NCBI RefSeq assembly: GCF_029024965.1
Contig: NZ_CP118982.1
Coordinates: 496,001-560,000, forward strand
DNA from: Staphylococcus equorum
Lineage (GTDB): Bacteria > Bacillota > Bacilli > Staphylococcales > Staphylococcaceae
Direction of reading: 5' to 3'
Length of the DNA stretch: 64,000 nt
The notes beneath the pieces were generated by a model. It was not told the origin of the DNA. It worked only from the letters and a program-made list of their open reading frames with translations, and made no database searches. A program made the position numbers and the translations under genes. Positions 29,149 to 37,723 of the stretch are shown here, piece after piece. Each line of letters starts with the position of its first letter. Within the stretch, counting starts at the first letter, position 1.

Positions 29149-30378
29149 CTAGTGATCTTGTTTATTTTTAGCTTCTTGTTCTGCTTTCTTTTCTTCTTCC
29201 TGTTTCTTCTCTTCAATATCTTTCTTAGCTTCAGTTCTTTTCTGTTCTTGTTGTTTTTCTTGGTCTTCCATTTTTTTATAACGTTCTTTTTGTCTAAAAC
29301 CATAAGTACTTTCTAATATGAGTTCTTCATTGTTTAAACCAGCACCAATTGCACCGGCAACTGTTGATATAGAAGTAGCAAACCAAGCAAGATTTATATA
29401 AGTGATTAAATTTGCGGAGCCACCCATTTGTAAAGTTTGACCTAAATAGCCTGAAGGCAAGACTACAAGAGTAGCAATTAAGAATAAAAAGAACAATATT
29501 ATATAATAAATGATAAGTGAAACAGTTAACGTTAGCACTGTCGTCAAATTATATAACATCGTAACTCTTTTATTTCTACTTTCTTTTTTCGATTCCCATA
29601 AATGGTGCGCTACAATAATCCAAAACATCATGCCCAAAATGGCGACTACCATCATGAGTAACATGCGCCAAGATGAATAAACATAACTTAAATCCCACAT
29701 CGTAGTAAAAACGATACCAAAAGCACCAGTAGTGAATGCGATGGCTACGACATTACTCAAGCTACTGAGCATGTTTAATGGGTTGTTTGCAAATGTCATA
29801 CCACTGATTAAACGAAAAGAACCTTTTGTATTAGATGAAACAAAATAGTGTGTATGTTTGGAATTTGTGTCTTCTAAATATGCTGTGCGTGATTTTAAAG
29901 TTGAAAGTGGAAATTGTGATTTTAATTTCTCTTGACTTCCTTTATCGTTGTAATCATTTTTTTGTAAATCCTGTGAATGATCCATATTCACAGTTTCAAT
30001 AATTCCAACTATAGATTTTTGTATACGTTTTTGAACTGGTCGCCATCCATAGGAAGGTACGGAAATTAAACTGGCACCATTACTTTTATTAATATCAAAA
30101 GCGATAACATTATTATCTTTAATAATAGGGAGGTCAGTCAGTCCTATAGTGTATTGCCAATTATTATTATTTTGGTAGTTAGCAATTTTTTCGAATATTT
30201 CTTTGGAAGTTTCTGCAGAACCAGTAAGGGGATCAACAACTGTATTGATTTTCCATTCAATATCTTTAGCGAAATAATTCGCTAATATGTCTGGCAAGTT
30301 ATTTTCAAGATTGTGAGCGATTTTTTCCGTTATACCTGGTGCCGCTACTAATCCGATTTCAATCGTCCTATTTGTCAT
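29149..30378 (-). CDS. Unrecognised membrane protein, tandem copy B
   Basis: A 409-aa protein I do not recognise. Residues 1-200 look soluble, with QYTIGLTDLP and SLISVPSYG as notable motifs. About 4-5 hydrophobic helices follow (210-360), then a highly charged, probably coiled-coil tail rich in E, K and Q. Copy A (next entry) shares YTI-x-x-TDLP, LISVP, GMTF-N-P, WDLS, LWE and YxFRQ-x-x-RYK in the same order, so they are paralogues. The start is ATG 30378 with AGGAGG 8 nt upstream, overlapping copy A by 11 nt: translation is coupled and the products may form a heteromer. Confidence 0.7.
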   Translation of the reverse strand: MTNRTIEIGLVAAPGITEKIAHNLENNLPDILANYFAKDIEWKINTVVDPLTGSAETSKEIFEKIANYQNNNNWQYTIGLTDLPIIKDNNVIAFDINKSNGASLISVPSYGWRPVQKRIQKSIVGIIETVNMDHSQDLQKNDYNDKGSQEKLKSQFPLSTLKSRTAYLEDTNSKHTHYFVSSNTKGSFRLISGMTFANNPLNMLSSLSNVVAIAFTTGAFGIVFTTMWDLSYVYSSWRMLLMMVVAILGMMFWIIVAHHLWESKKESRNKRVTMLYNLTTVLTLTVSLIIYYIILFFLFLIATLVVLPSGYLGQTLQMGGSANLITYINLAWFATSISTVAGAIGAGLNNEELILESTYGFRQKERYKKMEDQEKQQEQKRTEAKKDIEEKKQEEEKKAEQEAKNKQDH

Positions 30379-31540
30379 TGGAATCCTCCTCACTGTGTGA
30401 TAGTTTTTTGCCATTATTGTAATCTGACGCTTGATTAGTACTATTAGTGTTATCGTCGTCTTGTTCTAGTTCTTTATATCTATAATATTGTCTGAATGAA
30501 TATGTTACACGTTTGATTTTTTCAGCATTTTCAACTGTTGAACCCATGGCACCAGCTAAAATACCCAACGAAGTGATAAACCAAATAAGGTTAATATAGT
30601 TGACAAAAGTTGGTTGTTTTTCATTCAAAGAAGTCCAGCTAGAAAAGATCTCTGGTGGTACAAATAATAATGTACTTATTGTGAGTAATATAAATAATGC
30701 AGCAAAATTAAAAATGGTGATAGCGAATAATGTAGTCAATGTCGTGAAATTGTAAATGAAACGATAGGATTGTTGTGTTTTTGGATTTGGGCGTTCCCAT
30801 AAATTATATGAATATATTAACCATCCGACCATGCCGCTTATAGATAATAACATGAGTAGAATAAAGCGCCAGTATTCATAATCTAAGCTCAAATCCCATG
30901 GTGTTGAGAAGATTGCGATATATGTTCCAGTTGCAAAGGATACTGAAATAATTTTTTTGAAATCTAAAATAGCAGACCAAGGTTCATTAGAAAAAGTCAT
31001 GCCTAAGATTAAATGAAACCAACCTAAAAATGATGTTTTAGAAACAATACGCTTTCTATTATCTTGTTTGTTATCTTCATTTGGTATAACTTCATTGAAT
31101 TTTGTTAATTTAAAATACTTTGATTTCAAAAGGCTTTTATCTGAACCTGAAGTAAAAAAATATTTAACAATAAATGTAATAAAATGACGTAGCTTGTGTT
31201 TTAAATTCACAGCACCTAATGCTGGCACAGATATTAATGCTGTTTTGTCATCTAGATTTATATCACAAATCACAGTTTTATTATTAGATAGGCTTGGTAA
31301 ATCAGTGATACAAATTGTGTAGTCCCAATTCTTTTGTTTTTTTATATTTGATGCGATATCTAGTGCTTTATCCGTATGTTCAGCTGTCCCAACCATGGAA
31401 GCGACATGTGTTTCAAAATCCCAATTTGTTTTATCATCTACATGGTTATGGATATCATCGGCTAGATAATCGGAAATTTTATTAATAAGTTTGTGTGGCA
31501 TGTCAGGTGAAGGAATTAAACCTATCGCTATATTTGTCAT
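30368..31540 (-). CDS. Unrecognised membrane protein, tandem copy A
   Basis: A 390-aa paralogue and first gene of the pair. The N-terminal soluble part (MTNIAIGLIPSPDMPHKL, YTICITDLP, LISVPALG) is followed by 4-5 membrane helices and an acidic Asn/Asp/Ser-rich tail. The ATG at 31540 is preceded by AAGGAGGG; a longer frame to 31618 has no site. It is divergent from the DUF2188 gene. No catalytic motif is apparent. A cytosolic sensor or ligand-binding domain on a membrane anchor is one guess, without direct support. Confidence 0.7.
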   Translation of the reverse strand: MTNIAIGLIPSPDMPHKLINKISDYLADDIHNHVDDKTNWDFETHVASMVGTAEHTDKALDIASNIKKQKNWDYTICITDLPSLSNNKTVICDINLDDKTALISVPALGAVNLKHKLRHFITFIVKYFFTSGSDKSLLKSKYFKLTKFNEVIPNEDNKQDNRKRIVSKTSFLGWFHLILGMTFSNEPWSAILDFKKIISVSFATGTYIAIFSTPWDLSLDYEYWRFILLMLLSISGMVGWLIYSYNLWERPNPKTQQSYRFIYNFTTLTTLFAITIFNFAALFILLTISTLLFVPPEIFSSWTSLNEKQPTFVNYINLIWFITSLGILAGAMGSTVENAEKIKRVTYSFRQYYRYKELEQDDDNTNSTNQASDYNNGKKLSHSEEDSNDK

Positions 31541-31661
31541 TATATCCCTCCTTTTTAAATAGTGTGTGAAATGATTAGATTCATACTTTAATTCCCGTTC
31601 ATTAAGAAAATTAATCATTGCTATCTATTTTGAGTTTTTAATTGAAAGTGTATATTGCTTT

Positions 31662-31687
31662 GTTTGTAACTTTTCAGCAGTGGTAAA
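31662..31687 (+). promoter_or_regulatory. Possible sigma-B promoter
   Basis: GTTTGT (31662-31667), 13 nt, TGGTAA (31681-31686) resembles the sigma-B pattern GTTTWW-N12-15-GGGWAW with one mismatch in the -10. It lies before a gene of stress-protein type. Confidence 0.4.
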
Positions 31688-31730
31688 CAACAATTAAGAC
31701 GAAGAATTATAACGTAGGAGGTTAAAGTTA

Positions 31731-32144
31731 ATGCCTTGGACAATGGATGATTACCCACAAAGTTGGAAAAACATGGAAAAATTAGAACTTAAAAAAGCAA
31801 TAGATATTGGAAATGCGATGCTTAAAGATGGTTATAAGGAAGATAGAGCAATACCTATTGCAACTAAACAAGCTGAATCTTGGTATAAAGACGCTTCTAA
31901 AAAAGAATTAGACGAATTGAAAAACAAGAAAATAACTAAACATGAAAAAGATGATTCAGCGAACCCTGAATTAAATAATAAAGATGTTCACGTTTATTAT
32001 GAAGATAATAAATGGAAGATTAAAACGGACGGTGCTAAGCAAGCTTCTGATAGTTTTGATAAGAAAGAGGATGCGATGAAACGTGCACGTAATATTGCTG
32101 ATAACAGATCGACAGAAGTGAGAGAACATAAGAAAGATGAATAG
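31731..32144 (+). CDS. DUF2188-domain stress-type protein
   Basis: A 137-aa, very hydrophilic protein. The N-terminal half (MPWTMDDYPQSWKNMEKLEL, GYKEDRAIPIATKQAESWY) matches a ChaB-like helical segment often fused to DUF2188. The C-terminal part, from VHVYYEDNKWKIKTDGAKQA to the end, is the DUF2188 beta-beta-alpha unit. Function is unknown; such proteins are often part of the general stress response. TAGGAGG precedes the ATG, and a sigma-B-like promoter lies upstream. Confidence 0.75.
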   Translation: MPWTMDDYPQSWKNMEKLELKKAIDIGNAMLKDGYKEDRAIPIATKQAESWYKDASKKELDELKNKKITKHEKDDSANPELNNKDVHVYYEDNKWKIKTDGAKQASDSFDKKEDAMKRARNIADNRSTEVREHKKDE

Positions 32145-32161
32145 CAATCAAATATTCAATT

Positions 32162-32260
32162 GTCCCATGAAATAATAGAACATAGAGTATGAGATTTCGG
32201 GACATAGATACTAATCGCCGAAGTACTATTCCGTTAACTTGATGGACTAGTACTTTTTTT
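32162..32260 (+). terminator. Structured 3' region and terminator
   Basis: GTCCC (32162-32166) with a following GAAAT pairs with ATTTC and GGGAC (32199-32203). Then AAGTACTA (32221-32228) pairs with TAGTACTT (32248-32255) before a T-run, a good terminator for the DUF2188 gene. Confidence 0.75.
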
Positions 32261-32397
32261 ATAAACATATTTTAGTTTGAAAAAACAACGATTTTTTAAA
32301 AGTGTACTTTATCATATTTGAAGTATCTTTTTATTTAGATAATAAATAAAAATCAGCTATAATGTAGTCTAAGTAGATTTCTTGGGAGGAAAGAAAT

Positions 32398-33093
32398 ATG
32401 TACATTGAACGTAAACCATCACTAAATATAGACGATTTGAAGGAAGAATTTGAAGAGAGTATAAAGCATATCAATAATCAAGAAGATGCATTTGATATGG
32501 TAATAGGTTTCGTTGCTTTGGAACAATTATATTCTTCAGCACTTAAAGAAATTAGTACAAAATTAGATATTTTAGATGATAATTTTCAACAAATGTATAA
32601 ACATAATCCAATCCATCATATGGAGCGTCGTGTTAAAGAAATGCGAAGTTTAATTAAAAAGTTAAATCGTAAAGGATTAGAGATAAGCACAGAGTCAGCT
32701 AGAGAAAATATATTAGACATTGCAGGTATTAGAGTGATTTGTAACTATATAGATGATATTTATGTGATAGAAGAGTTATTACTTAAACAAGAAGATGTGA
32801 AGCTCTTGAAACGTAAAGACTATATTGGAAATCCTAAAGATAATGGATATCGTAGCTTACATATCGTTGTGGCAATTCCAGTATTTTTAGCTAATACAGT
32901 AGAAACTGTGCCTGTAGAAATTCAAATCAGAACAATTGGTATGGATATGTGGGCAAGCTTAGAGCATAAAATACGTTATAAAAACACGGAAAATACTGAG
33001 AACTATAGAAATGCATTAAAGCAATGTGCAAACGAAATCACAATGGTTGAAAGTAAAATGCAAAATATACATTCTGAAGTATTCGATAATTAA
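32398..33093 (+). CDS. relP: Small alarmone synthetase RelP
   Basis: A 231-aa single-domain (p)ppGpp synthetase of the RelP/YwaC group. It transfers pyrophosphate from ATP to GTP or GDP under cell-wall stress. Motifs are [34 protein letters not shown] (substrate loop) and [20 protein letters not shown]. There is no hydrolase, TGS or ACT domain. The start MYIERKPSL and length agree with staphylococcal RelP rather than RelQ. GGGAGG lies upstream. Confidence 0.92.
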   Translation: MYIERKPSLNIDDLKEEFEESIKHINNQEDAFDMVIGFVALEQLYSSALKEISTKLDILDDNFQQMYKHNPIHHMERRVKEMRSLIKKLNRKGLEISTESARENILDIAGIRVICNYIDDIYVIEELLLKQEDVKLLKRKDYIGNPKDNGYRSLHIVVAIPVFLANTVETVPVEIQIRTIGMDMWASLEHKIRYKNTENTENYRNALKQCANEITMVESKMQNIHSEVFDN

Positions 33094-33109
33094 GTAAAAC
33101 TACATTAAA

Positions 33110-33160
33110 GTTGAAGCTCTAATTTGTTGTTGCTGAGGAATGGATGTCGTGAGCTTCAAC
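33110..33160 (+). repeat. Inverted repeat in relP 3' region
   Basis: GTTGAAGCTC (33110-33119) and GAGCTTCAAC (33151-33160) are perfect 10-bp arms around a 31-nt loop, without a T-run. Confidence 0.6.
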
Positions 33161-33202
33161 CGTCATAATGCTTCAAATTTTTATGAAAGTAAAATAAATA
33201 TA

Positions 33203-33247
33203 ATAACCGATATGATAGGTTCAAGACCTGTCATGTCGGTTTTTTTA
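33203..33247 (+). terminator. Terminator after relP
   Basis: ACCGATATGATAGGT and ACCTGTCATGTCGGT pair with few mismatches, followed by TTTTTT. Confidence 0.85.
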
Positions 33248-33272
33248 GTTGAAAATAGATAAAAACACCCTT

Positions 33273-33326
33273 TGCAAGCGTTTGCAAATAGTGAAGTTGT
33301 GTATTACTATACTTGTATACAAGTAT
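33273..33326 (+). promoter_or_regulatory. gnt promoter with cre box and GntR operator
   Basis: A perfect cre, TGCAAGCGTTTGCA (33273-33286), overlaps the -35 TTGCAA (33282-33287). The -10 TACTAT (33305-33310) is 17 nt downstream, and ATACTTGTATACAAGTAT (33309-33326) is a perfect 18-bp palindrome over the start point. I recall the same sequence as the Bacillus gluconate operator. Confidence 0.85.
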
Positions 33327-33356
33327 ATCGTATTGATAAAAAGAGGTGATATCATC

Positions 33357-34037
33357 ATGAATTATAAGTATCCAGAACAATGGCTAGAGGGTGTCTCGAA
33401 AGGTGAAATGATTGCTGCAGAGATTCGTTTAAGAATTGTTGAGGGCACAATAACGCCAGATACGTTATTGACGGAGAATCAAATTGCTAAAGAATTTAAT
33501 GTTAGTCGATCACCAGTCAGGGATGCATTTAAATTATTAAAGCAAGATCAATTGATACATTTAGAAAGAATGGGCGCAGAAGTATTGCCTTTTGATGATA
33601 CAGAGAAAAAAGAACTTTATGATTTAAGAATAATGTTGGAATCATTTGCGTTTAGTAGAATCAAAACTTTGAATAATGAACAGATTGTTAAAGAATTACG
33701 TAAACAATTAGAAATGATGAAAGTGGCAGTTAAATTTGAAGATGCAGAAGCATTTACTGAACATGATATGAAATTTCATGAAGTTACGATACTCGCTTCA
33801 AAGCACCAATACTTAAAAACTTTTTGGAATAACTTAAGACCGGTAATGGAAGCACTGATATTATTGTCAATGCGTAAACGCATGAGCGAGAATCCAGAAG
33901 ATTTTGAGCGTATTCATCGTAATCATGAAGTGTTTATAGAAGCGATTGCGAAGCAAGATGCTGCAAAACTTAGAGAAGCATTCCATCTCAACTTTGATGA
34001 TGTTGGCGAGGATGTTGACAGTTTCTGGTTAAATTAG
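33357..34037 (+). CDS. gntR: GntR-family gluconate repressor
   Basis: A 226-aa FadR/GntR regulator. The N-terminal winged helix includes TENQIAKEFNVSRSPVRDAFKLLK and the all-helical FCD ligand domain has the metal-binding pattern DMKFHEVTI...HRNHEVFIEAI. It represses its own operon until gluconate or its phosphate binds. The ATG at 33357 follows GAGGTG; a longer frame from 33249 crosses the promoter and is rejected. First gene of gntRKP. Confidence 0.92.
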   Translation: MNYKYPEQWLEGVSKGEMIAAEIRLRIVEGTITPDTLLTENQIAKEFNVSRSPVRDAFKLLKQDQLIHLERMGAEVLPFDDTEKKELYDLRIMLESFAFSRIKTLNNEQIVKELRKQLEMMKVAVKFEDAEAFTEHDMKFHEVTILASKHQYLKTFWNNLRPVMEALILLSMRKRMSENPEDFERIHRNHEVFIEAIAKQDAAKLREAFHLNFDDVGEDVDSFWLN

Positions 34038-34073
34038 TGTTTTAACCCGGTAAAAGAAGTAGGAGGAAAAATC

Positions 34074-35624
34074 ATGAAATACATGATAGGTGTCGATATA
34101 GGCACAACGAGTACGAAGTCAGTACTCTACGACGAAAAAGGTCAATTTATAATGAAACACAATATCGGTTATCCATTGCATACACCGAATGTGGAAACTT
34201 CTGAAGAAAACCCAGATGAGTTATTTGATGCAGTGTTAATGACAGTTAAATATGTAATGAGAGAAGCTAATATTGCTAAAGAAGATCTTAAATTAATCTC
34301 ATTTAGTGCTCAGATGCACAGTTTAATAGCAATGGATGCGAGTAACCAACGACTAACTGAAAATTTAACCTGGGCAGATAATCGCGCAAGCCAATACGCT
34401 GAACAGATTAAAAATGAACATAATGGTAATGAAATATATCAAAGAACCGGCACACCAATCCATCCTATGTCCCCGTTGGCTAAAATATTTTGGATGAAGC
34501 ATGAACAACAAGAAATATACAACCAAACTGCTACATTTGCTGATATTAAGACATATATTTTCTATCAATTATTTGAGCAATTTGTTATAGATCAATCTAT
34601 GGCATCATCTACTGGGATGCTTAACTTAGAAACATTAGCTTGGGACAAAGAAGCGCTAGAACTGCTAGGTATTGAAGAGACACAATTACCAGAGGTTGTA
34701 CCAACAACACATATTTTAAAAGGTATGAAACGTCGCTATGCAACATTGATGGGCATAGATGAAAATACACCAATTGTGGTTGGTGCAAGTGATGGTGTAC
34801 TTTCCAATTTAGGTGTGAATGCATTTAAAAAAGGTGAAGTTGCGGTGACGATAGGAACATCGGGAGCAATTAGAACGGTGATAGATAAACCACGTACAGA
34901 TTATAAAGGGCGTATTTTCTGCTATGTGTTAACTGAAGATCATTATGTTATAGGTGGTCCTGTAAACAATGGTGGTGTCGTATTACGTTGGCTTCGTGAT
35001 GAATTATTAGCCAGCGAAGTAGAGACTGCAAAACGTTTAGGCGTCGATCCATATGACGTGTTAACTAAAATTGCTAATCGAGTTAAACCAGGTGCAGAAG
35101 GATTGATTTTCCATCCATATCTCGCTGGTGAACGTGCCCCATTATGGAACGCAGATGCCAGAGGTTCATTCTTTGGATTAACACTAACGCATAAAAAAGA
35201 ACATATGATTCGTGCTGCTTTAGAGGGTGTTCTTTACAATCTTTACACCGTATATCTTGCGCTAATCGAAGTAATGGATGAAACACCTTCGACAATTAAA
35301 GCAACAGGTGGTTTTGCGAAAAGTGAAGTGTGGCGCCAAATGATGGCAGATATTTTTGATACGAATTTAATTGTACCTGAAAGTTATGAAAGCTCTTGCT
35401 TAGGTGCATGTGTATTAGGAATGAAAGCACTTGGCGAAATTGATGATTTTTCTATTATCGAAGAGATGGTCGGTACTACAAACGAACATAAGCCGAACCA
35501 AGATAATGTGAAGGTGTATCAACAACTCATTTCTATATTTATCAACTTAAGTCGTTCATTAGAGGATCGCTACACAGAAATTGCAACATTCCAACGTGAA
35601 CATATGACGGATGACAAACCATAG
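34074..35624 (+). CDS. gntK: Gluconokinase
   Basis: A 516-aa FGGY-family kinase that makes 6-phosphogluconate. The ATP loop is GVDIGTTSTKSVLYDEKG, the catalytic region lies at TWADNRA, and the C-terminal FGGY-type signature includes GGFAKSEVWRQMMADIF. It lies 36 nt after gntR with GGAGG and before gntP, so gluconate is the likely substrate rather than xylulose or glycerol. Confidence 0.92.
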   Translation: MKYMIGVDIGTTSTKSVLYDEKGQFIMKHNIGYPLHTPNVETSEENPDELFDAVLMTVKYVMREANIAKEDLKLISFSAQMHSLIAMDASNQRLTENLTWADNRASQYAEQIKNEHNGNEIYQRTGTPIHPMSPLAKIFWMKHEQQEIYNQTATFADIKTYIFYQLFEQFVIDQSMASSTGMLNLETLAWDKEALELLGIEETQLPEVVPTTHILKGMKRRYATLMGIDENTPIVVGASDGVLSNLGVNAFKKGEVAVTIGTSGAIRTVIDKPRTDYKGRIFCYVLTEDHYVIGGPVNNGGVVLRWLRDELLASEVETAKRLGVDPYDVLTKIANRVKPGAEGLIFHPYLAGERAPLWNADARGSFFGLTLTHKKEHMIRAALEGVLYNLYTVYLALIEVMDETPSTIKATGGFAKSEVWRQMMADIFDTNLIVPESYESSCLGACVLGMKALGEIDDFSIIEEMVGTTNEHKPNQDNVKVYQQLISIFINLSRSLEDRYTEIATFQREHMTDDKP

Positions 35625-35645
35625 TAAGGCGATATAGAAAGAGCC

Positions 35646-35720
35646 TTTAAAGAGAAAAGTGACAAGTAAACAAGCGACACTCACGTTACGAAGAACTTGT
35701 CACATACTCTTTAAAATTTT
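35646..35720 (+). promoter_or_regulatory. Long hairpin between gntK and gntP
   Basis: TTTAAAGAG (35646-35654) plus GTGACAAGT (35659-35667) pair with ACTTGTCAC (35695-35703) plus CTCTTTAAA (35707-35715), then ATTTT. It can act as a partial terminator or as an RNA-stability element setting kinase:permease ratio. Confidence 0.6.
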
Positions 35721-35729
35721 AATTATGAA

Positions 35730-35743
35730 AGAAAGCGTTACCA
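35730..35743. promoter_or_regulatory. cre box before gntP
   Basis: AGAAAGCGTTACCA matches 13 of 14 cre positions, 63 nt before the gntP start. Confidence 0.6.
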
Positions 35744-35805
35744 CGATTGATTAGATACATGTCTGTAAAGTTCTAATTCAATCTTTAATTTGAAAGGGGA
35801 GAACG

Positions 35806-37167
35806 ATGATGTTTGAAACAATTTGGCCATTGATTACGGTGGTAATAGGAATTATCGTATTATTATCACTTATTATTTTCTTAAAGTTAAACACATTTAT
35901 TTCATTAATTATCACATCAATTGTGACTGCAATTTTACTAGGTATGCCTTTAGATAAAATCATTGAAACAGTAGAAAATGGTATGGGAAGTACACTAGGA
36001 CATATTGCATTGATCTTCGGATTAGGTGCTATATTAGGGAAACTACTCTCTGATGGTGGGGGTGCGACACGTATTGCCGACACGCTTATCGATAAGTTCG
36101 GATCTAAACATGTACAATGGGCAATGCTTGTAGCTGCGTTTATTGTAGGTATTGCCTTATTCTTTGAAGTAGGTTTAGTATTATTGATTCCTTTAGTATT
36201 TACGATTGCTAAACGTGCAAATGTTTCACAGTTAAAATTAGGTTTTCCAATGGTTGTGGCTTTATCTGTAACGCACGGATTTTTACCGCCACATCCAGGA
36301 CCAGTAGTTATAGCTAAAGAATTAGACGCAAACTTAGGCCACGTATTACTTTACGGTATGATTATTGCAATTCCAGTTACAATTATAGCTGGACCATTGT
36401 TTAATAAAATTGCACAAAAAATTGCACCAACGGCTTATACACGTGAGGGCGATATATCAGCCTTAGGTGCACAAAAAGAATTTTCAGAAGAAGAAATGCC
36501 GGGATTCGGAGTCAGTTTATTAACTGCGATTTCTCCTGTTATTTTGATGTTGCTATCAACAATTGTACAATTGATTACAGGCCATGAAGAAGCTACAAAT
36601 GGCTTTGAATCATTTATTTACTTTATTGGTACTGCAGCTACGGCAATGCTTATAGCTGTACTGTTTGCAATCTTTACTATGGGTATTAAACAAGGACGTA
36701 AAAACTCAGAAATTATGGATTCAGTATCTAATGCGATTTATCCAATTGGGATGATGATCTTAATTATTGGTGGTGGCGGTACTTTCAAAGAAGTATTAAT
36801 TGAAGGTGGCGTTGGAGGTACTATTGCTACATTGTTTGAAGGTACAGAAATGTCTCCGATATTCTTAGCATGGCTTGTTGCTGCAGTACTTCGTATTGCT
36901 TTAGGGTCATCAACAGTTGCAGCAATCTCATCTACAGGTATCGTCTTACCATTGTTACAAGTATCAGATGTTAACGTTGCACTCGTTGTGCTTGCAATAG
37001 GTGCGGGTAGTGTTATTTTATCTCACGTTAATGATGCAGGATTCTGGATGTTCAAAGAATATTTCGGTTTGACTGTTAAAGAGACTTTCTTAACGTGGTC
37101 ATTACTTGAAACTGTGATTTCAGTATCTGGTTTAATCTTCATACTTATACTTAATATGTTTGTCTAA
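35806..37167 (+). CDS. gntP: Gluconate permease
   Basis: A 453-aa GntP-family H+ symporter with about 12-14 helices. Typical stretches are GMGSTLGHIALIFGLGAILGKLLSDGG (mid-helix), LSVTHGFLPPHPGPVVIAKEL and SHVNDAGFWMFKEYFGLTVKE. It imports gluconate for gntK. AAAGGGGAG precedes two adjacent ATGs (35806, 35809). A strong terminator follows. Confidence 0.93.
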   Translation: MMFETIWPLITVVIGIIVLLSLIIFLKLNTFISLIITSIVTAILLGMPLDKIIETVENGMGSTLGHIALIFGLGAILGKLLSDGGGATRIADTLIDKFGSKHVQWAMLVAAFIVGIALFFEVGLVLLIPLVFTIAKRANVSQLKLGFPMVVALSVTHGFLPPHPGPVVIAKELDANLGHVLLYGMIIAIPVTIIAGPLFNKIAQKIAPTAYTREGDISALGAQKEFSEEEMPGFGVSLLTAISPVILMLLSTIVQLITGHEEATNGFESFIYFIGTAATAMLIAVLFAIFTMGIKQGRKNSEIMDSVSNAIYPIGMMILIIGGGGTFKEVLIEGGVGGTIATLFEGTEMSPIFLAWLVAAVLRIALGSSTVAAISSTGIVLPLLQVSDVNVALVVLAIGAGSVILSHVNDAGFWMFKEYFGLTVKETFLTWSLLETVISVSGLIFILILNMFV

Positions 37168-37182
37168 AATAGAAAGCCAATC

Positions 37183-37219
37183 TGCCAACAAAGTTTAACG
37201 ACTTTGTTGGCATTTTTTT
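37183..37219 (+). terminator. Terminator of gnt operon
   Basis: TGCCAACAAAG (37183-37193) and CTTTGTTGGCA (37202-37212) are perfect arms followed by seven T. Confidence 0.95.
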
Positions 37220-37723
37220 GTGCACGTTTTCCGCGGGCACAGTCTCTAATCTTCGGTTAGTACTTTCTTAACGAGTCAGGAGTCGGCCCAAATAATTGCT
37301 ACTTTAAACTAAAATAATCTTATGATTGAACTCATATAATAGCAAAAACATATAAAAATATAACTGAAAAAGCGAAAAAAGATTAACTTAATTTCTATTA
37401 GAATTAAATAATGAAATTGATGAACAAAGATAATCTCAATAAAGGACTCTTTAATAGCTAAGAGGATTTTTATTTAATTTATTATGAATTTTTAAATTTT
37501 TGTTGTGATTTTACGTTACTTAAATATAGATGTCGTTGAGAAGAACAACATCCAATTGCTTTAAAATGATAAAATAGAATCAATATCAAATTTCTAGCGG
37601 TATCAAAACGTCTATTTCAACCTTTTTGAGTGATTGAAAAGTGAGTTATTGATGTTACACAAATATACGAGTATTGAAATTATACACAACTCATTTATAG
37701 TAAGTAAAATAGGGGGCTTAATT
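37220..37723. repeat. Gap with staphylococcal intergenic repeat (copy 1)
   Basis: The segment 37229-37291 has CGCGGGCACAGTCTCTAATC at one end and GAGTCAGGAGTCGGCCC at the other. Its complement aligns with 44236-44293 (GGCGACTCCTGACGAGTTAA...CTAGCCGA). Both belong to the widespread staphylococcal repeat ending in CGACTCCTG. The remaining 400 nt are AT-rich with no gene seen. Confidence 0.6.

Noticed and set aside
29103-29316. Lys/Asn-rich and Phe/Leu-rich frames
   Set aside because: Other-frame readings of the biased codons for the charged tail of the membrane protein at 29149-30378.
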